The notes under the pieces were generated by a model. The model was given only the letters and a program-made list of their open reading frames with translations. It was not told the DNA's origin and did no database searches. DNA of 64,000 nt from positions 285,444 through 349,443 of the forward strand of contig CAWADT010000013.1 in NCBI GenBank assembly GCA_963780865.1. Reading direction: 5' to 3'. This stretch comes from FEN-1073 sp963780865. Lineage in GTDB: Bacteria; Chloroflexota; Anaerolineae; Anaerolineales; RBG-16-64-43. Shown one piece after another: positions 9,107 to 17,799 of the stretch. Position 1 is the first letter of the stretch. Each line of letters starts with the position of its first letter. Position numbers and translations under genes: made by a program.

Positions 9107-10036
9107 ATGGAGACGATTCCTTACAAAGGCTGGGCCCATTGCATCCGGTTGGCCAATCCAACCGTGGAAATGGTGATTACCGGGGATGTCGGCCCGAGGA
9201 TCATCCGCTTTGGGTTCGTTGGTCAGCCGAACGAATTTTATGAAGACGAGACCTGGGCCGGAAAATCGGGCGATCCCGAATTCCATTCCTATGGCGGGCA
9301 CCGGCTCTGGTGCGCTCCGGAAAATGCGACGCTGACATACATTCCCGACAACCGTCCGGTAACCATCGATCCCTTACCTGGAGGCGTGCACTTGACGCCG
9401 CCTCCGGAAGCTCCCGCGGGCATGCAAAAAGAGTGGTTCGTGTGGTTGGATCCTGTCCAAGCCCACGGTCGCATCCGGCACCGACTGACCAACATCGGAT
9501 CCCGGCCGGTTCAGATCGCGCCTTGGGCGCTTACGGTCATGGCCTCCGGAGGAACGGCGGTATTGCCGCTGCCTCCGCGCGGCCCGCATGCTAAAGAAAA
9601 CATGCTCCCCAAAAGCCTGCTTGCCCTGTGGGCGTATACGAATATGTCCGACCCGCGCTGGGGGTGGGGAGAGAAATACATCCGGCTGCGTCAGGATTCG
9701 AAATTTGCCAAACCGCAAAAAATAGGCGCGCCCGTCCCCGACGGATGGGCCGCCTATTGCCGGCAGGAGCATCTCTTTCTCAAACTTTTTTCCTTCCAAG
9801 CGGATAAAGAATATCCCGACCTGGGCGCTTCGGCGGAATTATTTACGAATGGGGAAATCTTGGAGGTCGAGACGCTCGGCCCTTTGCTCACGCTTTCGCC
9901 CGGCCAATCGGTGGATCATATGGAAGACTGGTTTCTATTCGATAACGTTCCTACGCCGGCGGGCGATCTGGAAATTGATAGGACGATTCTGCCAAAGGTT
10001 AAAATGGCGCGGGGTATGTTCCTGCCACCCGAATAA
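9107..10036 (+). CDS. Galactose-mutarotase-fold (DUF4380-like) protein
   Basis: About 309 residues. The beta-rich sequence begins with RLANPTVEMVITGDVGPRI, then GGHRLWCAPE and the hallmark middle of DUF4380-type aldose-1-epimerase-like proteins, with conserved WALTVMASGG and WGEKYIRL segments. It would be cytoplasmic, as there is no signal peptide. ATG 9107 follows GGAG at 9098-9101; the longer open frame upstream is a shadow of the CapA gene. Carbohydrate epimerisation is the family-level guess; the substrate is unknown. Confidence 0.7.
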   Translation: METIPYKGWAHCIRLANPTVEMVITGDVGPRIIRFGFVGQPNEFYEDETWAGKSGDPEFHSYGGHRLWCAPENATLTYIPDNRPVTIDPLPGGVHLTPPPEAPAGMQKEWFVWLDPVQAHGRIRHRLTNIGSRPVQIAPWALTVMASGGTAVLPLPPRGPHAKENMLPKSLLALWAYTNMSDPRWGWGEKYIRLRQDSKFAKPQKIGAPVPDGWAAYCRQEHLFLKLFSFQADKEYPDLGASAELFTNGEILEVETLGPLLTLSPGQSVDHMEDWFLFDNVPTPAGDLEIDRTILPKVKMARGMFLPPE

Positions 10037-10070
10037 TCACCGATAAGGCAAAAACGAAGCGGGAATTAAC

Positions 10071-10106
10071 AAAAACCGGCCGGAACAATTTTTCCGGCCG
10101 GTTTTA
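10071..10106. terminator. Bidirectional intrinsic terminator
   Basis: CCGGCCGG at 10076-10083 pairs with CCGGCCGG at 10094-10101, flanked by A5 on the left and T4 on the right. It separates the convergent mutarotase-like gene (+) and the TrkA operon (-). Confidence 0.85.
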
Positions 10107-10107
10107 T

Positions 10108-10779
10108 TTAGTTTATTTTCTTTCCCAATTTTGAGGCGAATAGCTCCAGTTTGGATTGATGGACTACCGCCAAAACCTCATCGGCGGGCTCCAAGACGGT
10201 GGAACCGTGCGGAAGCATCAAATCCCCTTTGTGGATTATGGCGACCAACACGCATTCCGCCGGAAGATTCAGATCCCGCACCGCTTTGCCGTTGGCTTCG
10301 GAGTCCGGATGAACCTTTTCTTCCACCAGGGAGAAAAGGCCCTTCCGCAATTTCATCACCGTTACCATGTCACCCAACGACATTTCTTCGGCGATCAGAC
10401 GCGCCATCATGTCCGCCTGGCTGATGGAAACGTCCACGCCCATCTCCGGGGTGAACAGCCAGCCGTTTTTCGGGTTGTTCACACGGGAAATCACCCGCGG
10501 CACATGGAATTCGAATTTCGCCAAAGAGGTGATGACCAAATTGGTATCGTCCTGATCGGTGACGGCGGCCAGGACGTTGGCCTTGGCAATGCCCGCCTCC
10601 TCCAATACGGCCGGAGAACTCATTTCGCCGCGGACCACCACTCCGATGGGCAATTCGCCTTCCAACCGTTCGATCACGTCATGGCGATCATCCACCACCC
10701 GCACCGAATGCCCTCCACGGAGAAGGATATCCGCCAGGTGCGAGCCGACTTTGCCGCCTCCGACAATGATCACATTCAT
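10108..10779 (-). CDS. trkA: TrkA-type potassium uptake regulator (second copy)
   Basis: A 223-residue RCK protein. The N-terminal Rossmann domain starts MNVIIVGGGKVGSHLA (the nucleotide-binding GxGxxG variant), with VVDD at the end of strand 2. The TrkA_C domain spans about residues 145-220. It would gate a membrane potassium transporter by binding NAD(H) or nucleotides. Its ATG overlaps the stop of the preceding trkA by 4 nt (ATGA). It is the last gene of a minus-strand operon that also encodes a permease and a P-type ATPase, which are its likely partners. Confidence 0.9.
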   Translation of the reverse strand: MNVIIVGGGKVGSHLADILLRGGHSVRVVDDRHDVIERLEGELPIGVVVRGEMSSPAVLEEAGIAKANVLAAVTDQDDTNLVITSLAKFEFHVPRVISRVNNPKNGWLFTPEMGVDVSISQADMMARLIAEEMSLGDMVTVMKLRKGLFSLVEEKVHPDSEANGKAVRDLNLPAECVLVAIIHKGDLMLPHGSTVLEPADEVLAVVHQSKLELFASKLGKKIN

Positions 10780-11441
10780 GGTTGCCCTCCTTGCCCGATC
10801 CCCAACAGATTTTCCAACCGGTCCAGGGCGGATGAAAGGACCGTGAAGTGGATCAAATCGCCTTCCCGGATTTCAGTTCCGAGCGTCGGAAGAAACGCTT
10901 TGTCTTCGCGGGTAATGGCCGCCACTCCGATCTCCCCGGGGACCACGAGCGCATTCACCATCCGGCCGATCAGGGCAGGGGTAGCTTCGATGGAGAATTG
11001 GGAGACCTCGCCGGAGCCGAACGTCCCTTGGGCATCCAATTCTTCGTGGGTCAGCGTTTCGCGGATTCGTTCGGCGCCCCAGGTGGTGGAAGAAATGGTT
11101 ACCAAACCGAGCCGCCGGTAAATTTCCGCGCGGCGCGGATCGAACAGCCGAGCGACGACCCGCGGAACCTTGAAAATGTTCCTAGCGATCCGGGCGGCGA
11201 CGATATTGGCGTCATCGGAATCGCTCGTGGCGGCGAAGGCGTCGGCGGTTTCGATCCCGGCGCGGATCAGTACGTCCCGGTCGAACCCCACGCCGATAAC
11301 GACCTTCCCGTGGAATTGCGGCCCCAGAATCTCGCGGATATTTTCATCGCAGTCCACAACCGTCACGTCGTGGCCATCCTCCAGCATCAGCCGGCTGACT
11401 TCATACCCCACCCGGCCGCAGCCCATAATAATGACTCTCAT
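10776..11441 (-). CDS. trkA: TrkA-type potassium uptake regulator (first copy)
   Basis: About 221 residues, starting MRVIIMGCGRVGYEVSRLML (Rossmann GxGxxG), with VVDCDE at the end of strand 2 and a C-terminal TrkA_C domain. The ATG at 11441 has AAAGGA upstream; the longer open frame beyond it runs antisense-like into the ATPase gene and is not used. Two tandem RCK proteins commonly form hetero-octameric gating rings in Trk/Ktr-like systems. The gene lies 41 nt downstream of the P-type ATPase. Confidence 0.88.
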   Translation of the reverse strand: MRVIIMGCGRVGYEVSRLMLEDGHDVTVVDCDENIREILGPQFHGKVVIGVGFDRDVLIRAGIETADAFAATSDSDDANIVAARIARNIFKVPRVVARLFDPRRAEIYRRLGLVTISSTTWGAERIRETLTHEELDAQGTFGSGEVSQFSIEATPALIGRMVNALVVPGEIGVAAITREDKAFLPTLGTEIREGDLIHFTVLSSALDRLENLLGIGQGGQP

Positions 11442-11482
11442 AGCACCGTCCTTTCCCTGGAGTATCCGGCGGAAGGAATCAT

Positions 11483-14320
11483 TTACCCTTCCGTCGATCG
11501 GTCGGACCGGAAGGGGAGGAAATCTGCTCCGCGAGCAAACACTCCCCGCCGGACTAGGCCCTTCCGGAATTTTTCGATCAGGTACAAGACCGGCCCGTAA
11601 AGCGCGAGCACGATCCAATAGGCCGCCGGGATGGGTAGATGCTCGAATACCGATGCCAGCGGTGGAATGTAAATTAGCGAAAGGATCAGCCCGATCTCGA
11701 AGGCCACGCTCAACAAAAGGAAACGATTGCTCAGGAACCCCACCCGGCTACCCCGCTCGCGGCTGGTGCGGCAGGAAAAAACGTTCCCGACCTGGCACGC
11801 CACCACACCGGCATGGAACATCGTCGTGGCCAAGACGTAGGTTCGGCCGGCCGTGGTCTTAATCAACTCGAGATAGGAACTCCAAATGGGAACCAGGAGC
11901 GCCTGCCAATGGATCGGATCCTCTCTATAATACACGAAAAGGAAACCCGAAAAACACAGCCCGGCCTCGATTAACCCCAGCCAAAAACTGCGCAGCCCCA
12001 CGCTCCGGTCCAGGAGCGACTGCCCTTTTCTCCTGGGTGGCCGGGCCATCACGTCCGGTTCCGGACGTTCGGTTCCCAGCGCGAGAGCCGGCAGCAAGTC
12101 GGTGCCCAAATCGATCGCCAGGATCTGGGTGACGGTTAGCGCCAGCGGCAAACCAAAAAGCGCCGTGGCCAAAAGCGGCAAAACTTCGACCACGTTGCTG
12201 GCAAAAATGTACGTGGCGAACTTCCGCAGGTTGTCGAAAACGGTTCGGCCTTCTTCCACGGCGTCTGCGACCGCGCCAAAATTGTCGTTGGTTAATATGA
12301 CGTCCGCCGACTCGCGGGCGACATCCGTGCCGCTCACTCCCATGGCGATCCCGATGTCGGCCTTGCGCAAGGCCGGCGCGTCGTTGACGCCATCCCCGAT
12401 TACCGCGACGACGTCTCCATTGGCTTGAAAGGCGGCGACCAGCCGCAATTTGTGTTCCGGCGCCATGCGGGCGAAGATCACTTCCTGCTTGAGAATCAGT
12501 TGGAGCTGGGCGTCGCTGATCTGTTCCAACTCGGCCCCCGTGAGGATCCTTGGATGGGCCGTGGAAAGCATCCCGATGCGGCGGGCCAGGGAATCCGCCG
12601 TCAACCCGTAGTCGCCGGTGATCATCACCCATTGCACCCCGGCTTCCCGGCAACGCTTAATCGCATCCGCCACCTCCGGCCGCGGAGGATCCATCATGGC
12701 GGCCAGCCCCAGGAAAGTCAATTCCCGCTCCACGGATTCCACCGAGAAATCCGATCCGGCGCCGGTTCGCGCCGGAAGCGTGCGGCAGGCCAGGGCCAAC
12801 ACCCTCAAGGCTTTGCGGGCGTATTCATCGTTGGTCGAAAGGATCTGCGATCGCATTTGGGAGTCCAGCGGGATATCTTCGCCCCGGACGCGGACGCTTG
12901 AGCATAATTGCAATACTTCGCGCGGCGCGCCTTTGACGAACACCATCTCCCGGCCGTCCGGAAGGCGATGGACCGTGCTCATGCGCTTCCTGCGGGCGTC
13001 GAAAGGCAGCTCGTGGATCCGCGGGAATTCTTCCTGGATTTCTTCTTCGACAACCTTCCCTTTTGCCGCCAGAACCCGCAGGGCGGCTTCGGTCTGATCG
13101 CCCAAATAGGACCAGCGCGGACGTTCCGGGGTGGGGGGCAACAGGCGGGAGTTGTTGCAAAGGACGGCTGCGTGGAGCAGCGTTCGCAGGTCGTCCCGCA
13201 TACCGGGAGATTCGATCGCGGGGGAGAAATCGCCTTTCGGTTCGTAGCCCGCTCCGCCGACGGAAAATCTCCGGTTGCCCGCCCAGACTTCGCGGACGGT
13301 CATCTGATTCTGCGTCAGAGTTCCGCTTTTATCGGTACAGATGACCGAAGTGGTGCCGAGTGTTTCCACCATGGAAAGGTTTTTTACCAACACGCCCCGC
13401 TTGGCCAGCCGTTGCACGGCGATGGCAAGGGCGAGGGTGAGGGTGGGCACCAATCCTTCTGGGATGACGGCCACCACCACCCCGATGGCCAGCAGAAACG
13501 CGCTCAGCCAATAAATCCGTTCATGCCAAAAGCCAAACGAGAACGCTAGGGCGCCGATAATCAAGGCCAGGATGGTGAACAGGCGGGTGACCCGCTGCAT
13601 TTCCTCCTGCAAGCGGCTTTTTGATTCAGGGGTTTCCTGAGTGAGGCGGGCGATCCGTCCGAATTGCGTCAGCGACCCGGTGGCATACACGATCGCGCGC
13701 GAAGTACCGGAAGCCACAGAGGTTCCGGCGAATACCAGGTTGATTTGCTCGACTTCGGTGAGATCCTGCCGCAGGGAAGGTTCCGCCGTCTTGCGGGCCG
13801 GCATTGCCTCGCCGGTCAGCGTGGCGTTGTTCACGCGCAATCCGTATTCCTGCACCACGCGCGCGTCGGCCGGGATGTTATCCCCTTCCGCCAAAACCAG
13901 AATGTCGCCCGGCACGATCTCGGAAGACGGCAGGCTGAGTTCCGCGCCGTCTCGCAGGGCACGCGTGAAATCCGGCAGCAGCTTTTCCAGAGAGGAGATC
14001 GCTCGCTCGGCGCGGTACTCCTGCAAAAAAGAGAAGACCGCATTTACAAGCACCACCATCCAGATCACCAGGCCCAGCACGGGGCGGCCGCCGATCATCG
14101 CGATCAATCCCGCGGCCCAAAGCAACAGGGCCATGGGATGCGTGGCTTGATCCAAAAGCCGGGAATATTCCAGGGAGACCGTTTTTTCAACGTGCAGACG
14201 GTTGGGGCCGTACAACGACAAACGGGAAGCGGCTTCGTCCTGGGAAAGACCTTGCGGACTTGTCTCGAGAGCGGAATAAACTTCGGAAACTCGGAGCGAA
14301 GAGATGGGAGCGGAAGGCAT
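11483..14320 (-). CDS. P2-type cation-transporting ATPase
   Basis: A 945-residue P-type ATPase. It has an N-terminal cation_ATPase_N region, actuator motif TGEAMPA, phosphorylation site DKSGTLTQNQMT (Ser in place of the usual Thr in DKTGT), KGAP in the nucleotide-binding domain, MITGDYGLTA and the hinge GDGVNDAPAL, then six C-terminal membrane helices (ten in all expected). Length and the NGP-type N-terminus fit the P2 group (Ca2+, Na+ or H+/K+ pumps). The ion cannot be read with certainty. Placement between a KUP-like permease and two TrkA genes suggests monovalent cation balance. Confidence 0.88.
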   Translation of the reverse strand: MPSAPISSLRVSEVYSALETSPQGLSQDEAASRLSLYGPNRLHVEKTVSLEYSRLLDQATHPMALLLWAAGLIAMIGGRPVLGLVIWMVVLVNAVFSFLQEYRAERAISSLEKLLPDFTRALRDGAELSLPSSEIVPGDILVLAEGDNIPADARVVQEYGLRVNNATLTGEAMPARKTAEPSLRQDLTEVEQINLVFAGTSVASGTSRAIVYATGSLTQFGRIARLTQETPESKSRLQEEMQRVTRLFTILALIIGALAFSFGFWHERIYWLSAFLLAIGVVVAVIPEGLVPTLTLALAIAVQRLAKRGVLVKNLSMVETLGTTSVICTDKSGTLTQNQMTVREVWAGNRRFSVGGAGYEPKGDFSPAIESPGMRDDLRTLLHAAVLCNNSRLLPPTPERPRWSYLGDQTEAALRVLAAKGKVVEEEIQEEFPRIHELPFDARRKRMSTVHRLPDGREMVFVKGAPREVLQLCSSVRVRGEDIPLDSQMRSQILSTNDEYARKALRVLALACRTLPARTGAGSDFSVESVERELTFLGLAAMMDPPRPEVADAIKRCREAGVQWVMITGDYGLTADSLARRIGMLSTAHPRILTGAELEQISDAQLQLILKQEVIFARMAPEHKLRLVAAFQANGDVVAVIGDGVNDAPALRKADIGIAMGVSGTDVARESADVILTNDNFGAVADAVEEGRTVFDNLRKFATYIFASNVVEVLPLLATALFGLPLALTVTQILAIDLGTDLLPALALGTERPEPDVMARPPRRKGQSLLDRSVGLRSFWLGLIEAGLCFSGFLFVYYREDPIHWQALLVPIWSSYLELIKTTAGRTYVLATTMFHAGVVACQVGNVFSCRTSRERGSRVGFLSNRFLLLSVAFEIGLILSLIYIPPLASVFEHLPIPAAYWIVLALYGPVLYLIEKFRKGLVRRGVFARGADFLPFRSDRSTEG

Positions 14321-14393
14321 GGCAGCCGACGATTGCGGCGAAATTATTTTCCTTTATTGAGATTCAACCATAATCGATTCGCGGGATAAAAAG

Positions 14394-16229
14394 CTACTCC
14401 GGTTTATCATCCGGTTCGGCGGTTTCCTTGGGGTGGCCTCCGGCTTTAGGTGCGGGAGTGGTTTTCAGATAATCCGCCAGCAGGGATCGCGAATCCGGAC
14501 GATCGCTGTGCACCGCCTCGTCGTATTCTCCCGCGGGCGCTGGGCGTTCATAGCGCAACGGCCGCCGGACGCCGAACAGCTCGAAGAATCGCGAGATCCA
14601 TACCAGGATGTTGTACCGGTATTCCTGCATGCGCAACGACTGCCATTCTACTATCGAAGCCATCGACCCCTGGACCCGCGCTTTCTCACGGACAATGCGG
14701 TGAATCTTCTCGGGAGCACGCAATCCGGCGGGGGAAATCAGGATCGCATGGGCGGCCAAAATGAGGATACTGAAGGAAATCAGCACCACCCAGCCGCCTT
14801 CTTCCCATTTCCCGACAATTTGGCCGATGAAGACCAACCCGGACAGCGTGCCGGCAATCCCGGCGCCCAGCGCGCCCCAAAAGCGTTTTCGCCCTTTTGC
14901 GGTCCGCAGGATATGCTGTCGAATGGCAAAACCCATCACCATGATCGGCATGAACACACCGATTCCGTAATAAGGAACCGCCAAGGTCTGCTGCGCCCGC
15001 ACCAGAAGCATGATGACCAGCGCAACAACGAAACCCGCCGTCACAGAGCGCGTGAAGGTCCCCGCCGAATTGCGATACACGACGATTTCGGGAATCTCGC
15101 CGATGGCAACGTCCCGCCAGGCCGTCGCCTGCAAATCCTGGAAGGCGGTCATCGAGGCGGAAGCAAGCAAAGCCACGGCCAGAAGTTGATACACCCAAAA
15201 CAGGAAGGATCCGCCCAGGAGGGAGAAACCGGGAATTTGCTGGAACCCGATAAACGCCAGGTTCCCGACGAGGGTTCGGCCAAGCGTTTGATCGAATACA
15301 TTAAAGCGAATCGCAAAAAACGCCAGCAGAAATGTGGTGAGCCCCCCATAGAAAAGAAACGAGGTTTGCACCAATCTCCCAATTCCGGATTTCCCGGAAT
15401 AAAAATTCCACAACGCTTTCAATCGCGGAAGAGTTCGTTTAGCCCATTTGATCAATCCGGCGTCTTCATTGATCACGAATTGAATGCCGTTGGACATGGC
15501 TTCCAGTCCGGACAAGGCAACCAACCCCTTCATGGAGGCGGTCAGCATGTGGTACACCGCCTGCAAAAGCGTAACCGGTTGCGGTTGCCCGGTGCTTGGA
15601 AGCGCCGAAACGCCGCGTAAATTCGCGAGGAACAATCCGGTGAACATCGTGACGGTCAGAAAAACGAAAATGCCAAGGAGGATAAACGTCACCCGGGCCG
15701 ACTCGCCGCGGCCGCGGATGGTCAGATACCACGTCACGGTGACCAGCCCGGCGCCGATGAGAAAATGCCAGCCCCAGTCGATTCCGGTTTTTTGCAAAAC
15801 CGAAAGCAACTGATCAACTCCGGAAAGGGAAGAAACGACGATCGTGAAAACGTAATCTTGAATGAGCACGACGGCAACGACCAGGCTGAGGGTGGGAAGA
15901 AGATAGCGCATGGAAGCCGTATAAGAGCCGCCGCCTTCGTTGAACACCCCCAGGGAATACATATACAGCAACCCGAAAACGATATTAGCGATGGCGATGA
16001 AAGCCACGGCGATGTAACCGTATTTCTGCAATCCATAGGGGTGCAAGGCACCCATCAACTCGCCTGTTGCGTAATAATAGGATGTGAAATAATCGACGCC
16101 GAACAGCGCCACGGCGGCCAGAAGGCCGATTTGGCCGGCGCCGTGCACATGCGCATCTTCCTCCCGCTCGTGGGGGGAGAGGCGGTAGGCGATGTAAATA
16201 AACGCACCCAGTAATAGGATCGAGATCAT
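14394..16229 (-). CDS. APC/KUP-type permease, probable potassium importer (KimA-like)
   Basis: A 611-residue protein with about 12 hydrophobic segments over residues 1-470, a short cytoplasmic tail and a charged Pro-rich C-terminus. The segment GVDYFTSYYYATGE near residue 45 and GGGSYTASM near residue 98 resemble APC-superfamily ion/amino-acid transporters, including the KimA/KUP potassium importers. Lying in an operon with two TrkA regulators and a P-type ATPase favours potassium over amino acids as substrate; this is inference. The gap to the ATPase gene is 73 nt. Confidence 0.7.
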   Translation of the reverse strand: MISILLLGAFIYIAYRLSPHEREEDAHVHGAGQIGLLAAVALFGVDYFTSYYYATGELMGALHPYGLQKYGYIAVAFIAIANIVFGLLYMYSLGVFNEGGGSYTASMRYLLPTLSLVVAVVLIQDYVFTIVVSSLSGVDQLLSVLQKTGIDWGWHFLIGAGLVTVTWYLTIRGRGESARVTFILLGIFVFLTVTMFTGLFLANLRGVSALPSTGQPQPVTLLQAVYHMLTASMKGLVALSGLEAMSNGIQFVINEDAGLIKWAKRTLPRLKALWNFYSGKSGIGRLVQTSFLFYGGLTTFLLAFFAIRFNVFDQTLGRTLVGNLAFIGFQQIPGFSLLGGSFLFWVYQLLAVALLASASMTAFQDLQATAWRDVAIGEIPEIVVYRNSAGTFTRSVTAGFVVALVIMLLVRAQQTLAVPYYGIGVFMPIMVMGFAIRQHILRTAKGRKRFWGALGAGIAGTLSGLVFIGQIVGKWEEGGWVVLISFSILILAAHAILISPAGLRAPEKIHRIVREKARVQGSMASIVEWQSLRMQEYRYNILVWISRFFELFGVRRPLRYERPAPAGEYDEAVHSDRPDSRSLLADYLKTTPAPKAGGHPKETAEPDDKPE

Positions 16230-16279
16230 AGATTGATTTCCGAACCTCCCGCGAACGACAATCCGCTACGGGTGTCGGG

Positions 16280-17392
16280 TCATCCGCCTTTCGAGGACTG
16301 AAAATCCTCCTCCATCAGCGTAAATTCGGCCAAGATGTGATTTCGCGTTGATGGGCTGAGGCGCGTGTCCTGGGCCACCTTCACCGCCTCCTCGCATACT
16401 GCGCGGACGACAAAGGCCGGGACGAACATGATCCGGCCCGCCGGTATGATCTCAAACGGGTATTCCTTCATGTGTAACGCCTGATCGTCAAAGTAGGGCA
16501 GGGAGATCGATAGCCCGCGGTTGAGATCCCCGGCGTTCGCCCGGCGTTGAATGGTCTGGATGATATCCTTGGTCTGATACACGGCCAGGGACCGGCCTTG
16601 ATTTACCAACTGGCCAAGCATACCGTAACGCTTTCGCTGGTATTCCACATCGGCCGTGAAATACGCCGCGAGTCCCACGGCGGTATGCAAAATCTGTAAA
16701 AAGTGCTGCATGGAGGAGATATCAGCTTCCGCTTCCGCCACGCTCCCGACCAGCAGCTTGCCCTCTCCGTCGAAAGCCACCCATTGAGGCAAAAAGAATT
16801 TGCGGGCATAGGGGACGAACGGCACCTGCAGTTGGCCGCGGCCCATTTCCGAGCCGCTTTCCTCCGCGATGGCGTCGGTGGAAGCGGTGATGGCCGATTC
16901 CACTTCGGCCGAAGAGGATTCCGGTTCCGACGGGGTGGTTTCGCCTTCCAAGGCGATGTACTTCACCGAGCGCCCGACGGGAAGCATGTTCGTCACCATG
17001 TGGCGGCAGGTGGTAAAACGCAGAATGCCGGCGGCGACAGCCACGCTTCTCTTGGGCAGCTGCTCCATTTCCTTGAACCGCGCCCTCAGGACAATCGTCA
17101 AATCGGTCCGCGTCAGACGCTCCACCAGACCGCCCGCCATTTGTTCCCGTTCTTCGGTGGCGATGGTTTCGGTCCGGGTTGATTTCGCGTCCACCACGAC
17201 CCGGTCCGGTAGGGAGAATTTAACCTGAGAGGGTTTCTGCAGCAGGGTTTCGGCCAGCGTCCGCGCCTGGGCTTCGAAATACCGCTGAAGCAGAACGGGC
17301 TGCGCCTCGAAAAGGCGGTGTTGATTTTCGTATTCCTGCCGCAAATACTCGGTCGGCGTGCTGATTGCGGTGGCAGTAGTTTTTTGAGACAT
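16280..17392 (-). CDS. Unknown protein at the head of the potassium operon
   Basis: A 370-residue protein, apparently soluble. The N-terminal part (1-130) is rich in Gln/Glu/Arg and may be helical. A Ser/Glu-rich low-complexity linker lies at about residues 145-180, and a C-terminal domain (about 185-365) contains QVPFVPYARKFFLPQW and PYFDDQALHMKEYPFEI. I recognise no family and see no catalytic motif. It is the first gene after the consensus promoter at 17495-17522 and 50 nt upstream of the permease, so a role linked to ion transport is a reasonable guess only. Confidence 0.6.
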   Translation of the reverse strand: MSQKTTATAISTPTEYLRQEYENQHRLFEAQPVLLQRYFEAQARTLAETLLQKPSQVKFSLPDRVVVDAKSTRTETIATEEREQMAGGLVERLTRTDLTIVLRARFKEMEQLPKRSVAVAAGILRFTTCRHMVTNMLPVGRSVKYIALEGETTPSEPESSSAEVESAITASTDAIAEESGSEMGRGQLQVPFVPYARKFFLPQWVAFDGEGKLLVGSVAEAEADISSMQHFLQILHTAVGLAAYFTADVEYQRKRYGMLGQLVNQGRSLAVYQTKDIIQTIQRRANAGDLNRGLSISLPYFDDQALHMKEYPFEIIPAGRIMFVPAFVVRAVCEEAVKVAQDTRLSPSTRNHILAEFTLMEEDFQSSKGG

Positions 17393-17494
17393 AAGCGCCT
17401 CGACATGTGGATCTGGATCAACCTGGCGGGGATGCGGATATGCTTATCGATCGGAAATCTGCCTATTAAAACCCGTTTCGGGCATGAAGCCGGA

Positions 17495-17522
17495 TTATAC
17501 GACCAAGGATTGGCGTGTCAAT
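17495..17522 (-). promoter_or_regulatory. Consensus sigma-70-type promoter of the potassium operon
   Basis: On the minus strand TTGACA (17517-17522), a 16-nt spacer and TATAAT (17495-17500): both hexamers match the consensus perfectly. Transcription would start near 17488 and leave a leader of about 95 nt before the ATG at 17392. Confidence 0.85.
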
Positions 17523-17547
17523 CCTGCGAGGAAACACCGTCTTCGGA

Positions 17548-17573
17548 GGCCGGCCAGTGATTTGCGGCCGGCC
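17548..17573. repeat. Short inverted repeat GGCCGGCC
   Basis: GGCCGGCC at 17548-17555 and again at 17566-17573 with a 10-nt loop, upstream of the potassium-operon promoter. There is no T tract on either side, so it is not a clear terminator. Confidence 0.5.
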
Positions 17574-17708
17574 GGTTTGCCTGCGTCAACTTTCAAATTC
17601 GATTTGGGCAACGCGAGCGAAGGCAACGCGCTTTTTTTATTTCAGAAATGATCGCACGGCCAATGAAATGAAATTTCTCCTGCAAAGAAGGCGCGAAAAG
17701 CCGGCGGC

Positions 17709-17753
17709 AAATTATTCCGGAGCCCGCAGTTTTCGGTGCTGGAATAATTTTTT
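17709..17753. terminator. Possible terminator hairpin downstream of fbaB
   Basis: AAATTATTCC (17709-17718) pairs perfectly with GGAATAATTT (17741-17750), with AGC/GCT extending the stem inward past a mismatch. It lies about 50 nt past the fbaB stop. The better T run is on the plus-strand side, so its direction is unclear. The remaining 17574-17708 shows a T7 run at 17632-17639 but no gene. Confidence 0.45.
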
Positions 17754-17799
17754 CCCTTGCCTCGCCGCCGAGTTGATCAGAATGCCGGCGGATGATTTG

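Noticed and set aside
14433..15620. 395-residue plus-strand open frame opposite the permease
   Set aside because: Antisense shadow of a real membrane-protein gene; biased in Gln/Arg/Gly, no motif, no ribosome-binding site.
17600..17640. Possible terminator before the T7 run at 17632-17639
   Set aside because: The repeated CAACGCG is a direct, not inverted, repeat; only a 4-bp stem could form.
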